A DNA stretch of 64,000 nucleotides, taken from Tachypleus tridentatus. Lineage: Eukaryota; Arthropoda; Merostomata; Xiphosura; Limulidae. Shown piece by piece: positions 60,101 through 64,000 of this stretch. The notes under the pieces are model-generated. The model was not told where the DNA came from, did no database searches, and saw nothing but the letters and a program-made list of their open reading frames with translations. The stretch lies in assembly GCF_004210375.1 (NCBI RefSeq), contig NC_134837.1:16127798-16191797 (forward strand), given 5' to 3'. Both the position numbers and the translations under genes were made by a program. How positions within the stretch are numbered: the stretch's first letter is position 1; every line of letters begins with the position of its first letter.

Positions 60101-63100
60101 CCATAACTCAAGAACAAAGAAAAAAATGTACTACCTTTTGTAAAAATGGGTAAACTTGAATTAATTGAGAAAAAAATATGACAAAATTGATAAATTATCA
60201 TGACAATATTTTGGTTAATTAGAGTTATACTAACTGAGAAATCATCATGACAATATTTTGGTTAATTAGAGTTATACTAAGTGAGAAATCATCATGACAA
60301 TATTTTGGTCAATTAGACAGTTACACTAACTGAGAAATCATAACAACAATATTTTGGTTAATTAGACAGTTATACTTACTGAGAAATCATGACGACAATA
60401 TTTTGGTTAATTAGAGAGTTATACTAACTGAGAAATCATCATGACAATATTTTGGTTAATTAGACAGTTACACTAACTGAGAAATCATCATGACAATATT
60501 TTGGTTAATTAGACAGTTATACTAACTGAGAAATCATCATGACAATATTTTGGTAAATTAGACAGTTATACTAACTGAGAAATCGTCATGACAATATTTT
60601 GGTTAATTAGACAGTTATACTAACTGAGAAATCGTCATGACAATATTTTGGTTAATTAGACAGTTATACTTACTGAGAAATCATGACGACAATATTTTGG
60701 TTAATTAGAGAGTTATACTAACTGAGAAATCATCATGACAATATTTTGGTTAATTAGACAGTTACACTAACTGAGAAATCATCATCACAATATTTTGGTT
60801 AATTGGAGAGTTATACTAATTGAGAAATCATCATGACAATATTTTGGTAAATTAGAGAGTTACACTAATTGAAAAATCATCATGACAATATTTTGGTTAA
60901 TTAGAGTTATACTAACTGAGAAATCATCATGACAATATTTTGGTTAATTAGACAGACTTACTGAGAAATCATGACGACAATATTTTGGTTAATTGGAGAG
61001 TTATACTAACTAAGAAATTATCATGACAATATTTTGGTTAATTAGAGAGTTAGACTAATTGAAAAATCATCATGACAATATTTTGGTTAATTAGAGTTAT
61101 ACTAACTGAGAAATCATCATGACAATATTTTGGTTAATTGGAGAGTTATACTAACTAAGAAATTATCATGACAATATTTTGGTTAATTAGAGAGTTAGAC
61201 TAATTGAAAAATCATCATGACAATATTTTGGTTAATTAGAGTTATACTAACTGAGAAATCATCATGACAATATTTTGGTTAATTAGACAGTTAGACTAAC
61301 TGAGAATTCATCATGACAATATTCTGGTTAATTAGAGTTATACTAACTGAGAAATCACCATGACAATATTTTGGTTAATTAGACAGTTACACTAACTGTG
61401 AAATCATCATCACAATATTTTGGTTAATTGGAGAGTTATACTAATTGAGAAATCATCATGACAATATTTTGGTAAATTAGAGAGTTACACTAATTGAAAA
61501 ATCATCATGACAATATTTTGGTTAATTAGAGTTATACTAACTGAGAAATCATCATGACAATATTTTGGTTAATTAGACAGACTTACTGAGAAATCATGAC
61601 GACAATATTTTGGTTAATTGGAGAGTTATACTAACTAAGAAATTATCATGACAATATTTTGGTTAATTAGAGAGTTATACTAATTGAGAAATCATCATGA
61701 CAATATTTTGGTAAATTAGAGAGTTACACTAATTGAAAAATCATCATGACAATATTTTGGTTAATTAGAGTTATACTAACTGAGAAATCATCATGACAAT
61801 ATTTTGGTTAATTAGACAGACTTATTGAGAAATCATCATGACAATATTTTGGTTAATTAGAGTTATACTAAGTGAGAAATCATCATGACAATATTTTGGT
61901 TAATTAGACAGTTACACTAACTGAGAAATCATCATGACAATATTTTGGTTAATTAGACAGTTACACTAACTGAGAAATCATAACAACAATATTTTGGTTA
62001 ATTGGAGAGTTATACGAACTGAGAAATCATCATGACAATATTTTGGTTAATTAGAGAGTTATACTAACTGAGAAATCATCATGACAATATTTTGGTTAAT
62101 TAGACAGTTATACTAACTGAGAAATCATCATGACAATATTTTGGTTAATTAGACAGTTATACTAACTGAGAAATCATCATGACAATATTTTGGTTAATTA
62201 GACAGTTACACTAACTGAGAAATCATCATCACAATATTTTGGTTAATTAGAGAGTTATATGAACTGAGAAATCATCATGACAATATTTTGGTTAATTTGA
62301 GAGTTATACGAACTGACAAATCATCATGACAATATTTTGGTTAATTAGAGAGTTATACTGACTGAGAAATCATCATGACAATATTTTGGTTAAATGGAGA
62401 GTTATACTAACTGAGAAATTATCATGACAATATTTTGGTTAAATGGAGAGTTATACTAACTGAGAAATTATCATGACAATATTTTGGTTAATTAGACAGT
62501 TATACTAACTGAGAAATCATCATCACAATATTTTGGTTAATTAGAGAGTTATATGAACTGAGAAATCATCATGACAATATTTTGGTTAATTTGAGAGTTA
62601 TATGAACTGACAAATCATCATGACAATATTTTGGTTAATTAGAGAGTTATACTGACTGAGAAATCATCATGACAATATTTTGGTTAATTAGAGAGTTATA
62701 CTGACTGAGAAATCATCATGACAATATTTTGGTTAATTAGACAGTTACACTAACTGAGAAATCATCGTGACAATATTTTGGTTAATTAGACAGTTACACT
62801 AACTGAGAAATCATCATGACTATATTTTGGTTAATTAGAGAGTTATACTAACTGAGAAATCATCATGACAATATTTTGGTTAATTAGACAGTTACACTAA
62901 CTGAGAAATCATCGTGACAATATTTTGGTAAATTAGAGAGTTACATTAACTGAAAATAATCAGTTCATTCTTTTCATGACAACTGATTTAATCATAATTT
63001 CAACTAAATGATTATTCTAGGCAATATTAGTTGATGTAATAGATGCACAAAGTTAACCAATTACACTGATTATTCAAATTAATTACCTAACTAATAAATA

Positions 63101-63666
63101 ACTGACAACAAAACTTGGCTAAACTGAGACTTTACAGCTAAAATTCTTCCAGCCACAATTAACAGTCTCTTCTCTATATTAATTATACACTCAGATAAAG
63201 CTAGGCTAACAATTCAGAGTAAAATATATCTACTGTCTTTAAAGAGTATTGATACTTATCACAAGGTCTTAAAAATGAACTGAGGAAAATGATGTAACTT
63301 CAACATTAATGTTTTGGAAGCCCCAGAAATAACTGGTGAGATTAGTAACTATGTTGATATTAAGGATCCTGTAACATACAAAGTCACAGACTTCCAAGTA
63401 ATCTACAACATATATCTTACATAAACATGCTAACACAGATGACATAGAGTCCACATGAGCTTTAATCACATCCAGAAATGATGTCACCATAGCTGATGTC
63501 GTAAAAGACGATCGAAAGGACACCATTATCGCTAATCGCAAGAGACATTCAACAATTTTTACACATAGTTTGTTACAGAACGTTCAATCTAAAATAAAAA
63601 TACGGAATCAAAAAATATTAAGAGGTTGACCTGCAATATTACAACTAAGATGAAACTGATACTTAC
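57137..63666 (-). other. Intron 1 (of this window) of the RhoGEF gene
   Basis: A 6.5-kb intron. The right part is the 49-bp array at 60.19-62.95 kb. The left part (57.1-60.1 kb) is AT-rich with nothing recognised except microsatellite-like runs near 59.35 kb. Confidence 0.7.
60190..62955 (+). repeat. About 49-bp satellite-like array, roughly 57 copies
   Basis: The unit is acaatattttggttaattag plus acagttatactaactgagaa plus atcatcatg. Length variants arise from loss of the gacag/gagag pentamer or of catc. Classes alternate (gacag versus gagag, tatac versus tacac, ctgagaa versus ttgaaaa) and blocks of several units recur, e.g. similar runs near 60.8, 61.4 and 61.7 kb. Confidence 0.96.
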
Positions 63667-63923
63667 CGTTTATCACATCTTGTCGCTTCTTTTCTTTGGG
63701 TTTTAAATTACGTATCACATTATTATTTACATTTTCTTGCCATTTTGGTGGCTCATTTTCAGCTTCAAGGTCTGAATCATCAAGTTGAAGGAGATGTGAC
63801 AATGAAGATGAAGAAGATGAGAAGGTGGACTGTAGTCTTCCAGTAGATGATCCAAAATGTACAGGAGTACTTTCTGTAGTACTCTGCATCACCTCTAGAG
63901 AGTTGTTGGAACTGTCAAGGCTT
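63667..63923 (-). CDS. RhoGEF exon 1 (of this window): Ser-rich linker and pre-DH segment
   Basis: The exon encodes a Ser-rich stretch (SSSSSLSHLLQLDDSDLEAE) and then ENEPPKWQENV and LKPKEKKRQDVIN, which lead into the DH domain. In LARG-type RhoGEFs this pre-DH segment precedes the exchange domain in the same way. The donor AACG|gtaagt is phase 1, and its G completes the Glu codon that opens the DH domain. The acceptor is a tandem NAG-NAG (caaag|aag|CC), so the exon may start at 63923 or 63920; both need a phase-2 exon upstream, outside the window. There is no start codon here: this is an internal exon, and the GTG/ATG near 63889 is not the initiator. Confidence 0.88.
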
Positions 63924-64000
63924 CTTTGAAGAAAAAATATTCAGTATTAATAACAAAATGGACAAATTATCATATTAAACAAAAATAGCTTAACTTCGGA

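Larger units (their letters stand above)
9225..63923 (-). other. RhoGEF gene of the ARHGEF11/12 (fly RhoGEF2) family, 3' part, 15 exons
   Basis: Whole-gene entry. The family activates RhoA-type GTPases by GDP/GTP exchange and links G-alpha-12/13 receptors and plexins to actomyosin contraction at the cell cortex. The sequence shows a pre-DH linker (exon 1), a complete DH domain (exons 2-5), a PH domain (exons 5-8) and a long tail (exons 9-15). All 14 introns are GT-AG and every phase matches its neighbour. Allowing for one missing base in exon 15, the chain totals 8,058 nt after the partial first codon: 2,686 codons with stop. The DH core QRLTKYPLLLENVAKYT, the linker PPKWQ...LKPKEKKRQDVIN and the PH stretch LLLLQKQDDKLQLKFH are close to vertebrate LARG/PDZ-RhoGEF as I know them. 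The PDZ and RGS-like domains would be off the right edge, so this is 5'-partial. The unusual part is the giant acidic repeat exon at the 3' end. Confidence 0.92.

Noticed and set aside
48279..62955. CRISPR-like appearance of the regular arrays
   Set aside because: The units are directly adjacent with no unique spacers, and the context is a eukaryotic intron.
63269..63541. 90-codon minus-strand frame just after exon 1
   Set aside because: It lies inside intron 1 without usable flanking splice sites, and the exon 1 to exon 2 junction is already in phase without it.

Overview
The window reads as AT-rich arthropod nuclear DNA, most likely from a horseshoe crab (Limulus/Tachypleus group). The organism call rests on recall of the tRNA-derived SINE families present (near 3.7, 5.5, 6.2, 28.1, 28.7 and 55.3 kb) and was not checked by search. 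There are no prokaryotic-style genes. Almost all short open frames are chance or shadows of repeats.

One large minus-strand gene fills about 9.2-63.9 kb. It is the 3' part of a Rho guanine nucleotide exchange factor of the ARHGEF11/ARHGEF12 (PDZ-RhoGEF/LARG; fly RhoGEF2) family. I could chain 15 exons whose splice phases all agree. Exon 1 is the pre-DH linker, exons 2-5 the DH domain, exons 5-8 the PH domain, and exons 9-14 a Ser/Thr- and acid-rich tail. The last exon (15015-9225) encodes about 1,929 residues of tandemly repeated, very acidic Glu/Asn/Lys/Asp sequence. The PDZ and RGS-like domains expected in this family would lie beyond the right edge. The chained coding sequence is about 2,685 codons once a single-base deletion near 11,761 is allowed for; that deletion breaks the last exon's frame. 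The repeat exon is over 70% of it.

The introns are loaded with repeats: minisatellites of about 43 bp (17.2 kb), 44 bp (36.6 kb), 30 bp (38.8 kb), 43 bp (41.1 kb), 52 bp x about 64 (48.3-51.6 kb) and about 49 bp x about 57 (60.2-62.95 kb). They also hold SINEs, a hAT-type MITE with a target-site duplication, a broken Penelope-like reverse transcriptase, a decayed mobile-element ORF, and a GC-richer island at 51.8-54.7 kb. The most striking object is a roughly 990-bp element with terminal inverted repeats at 41,986-42,974. It carries an almost identical, inverted copy of exon 7 of the host gene with both flanking introns, so it looks like a very recent exon capture by a DNA transposon.

The left 8.6 kb is intergenic, with no gene recognised. 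It is visibly richer in CpG than the transcribed region, as expected if the gene body is methylated and CpG-depleted.
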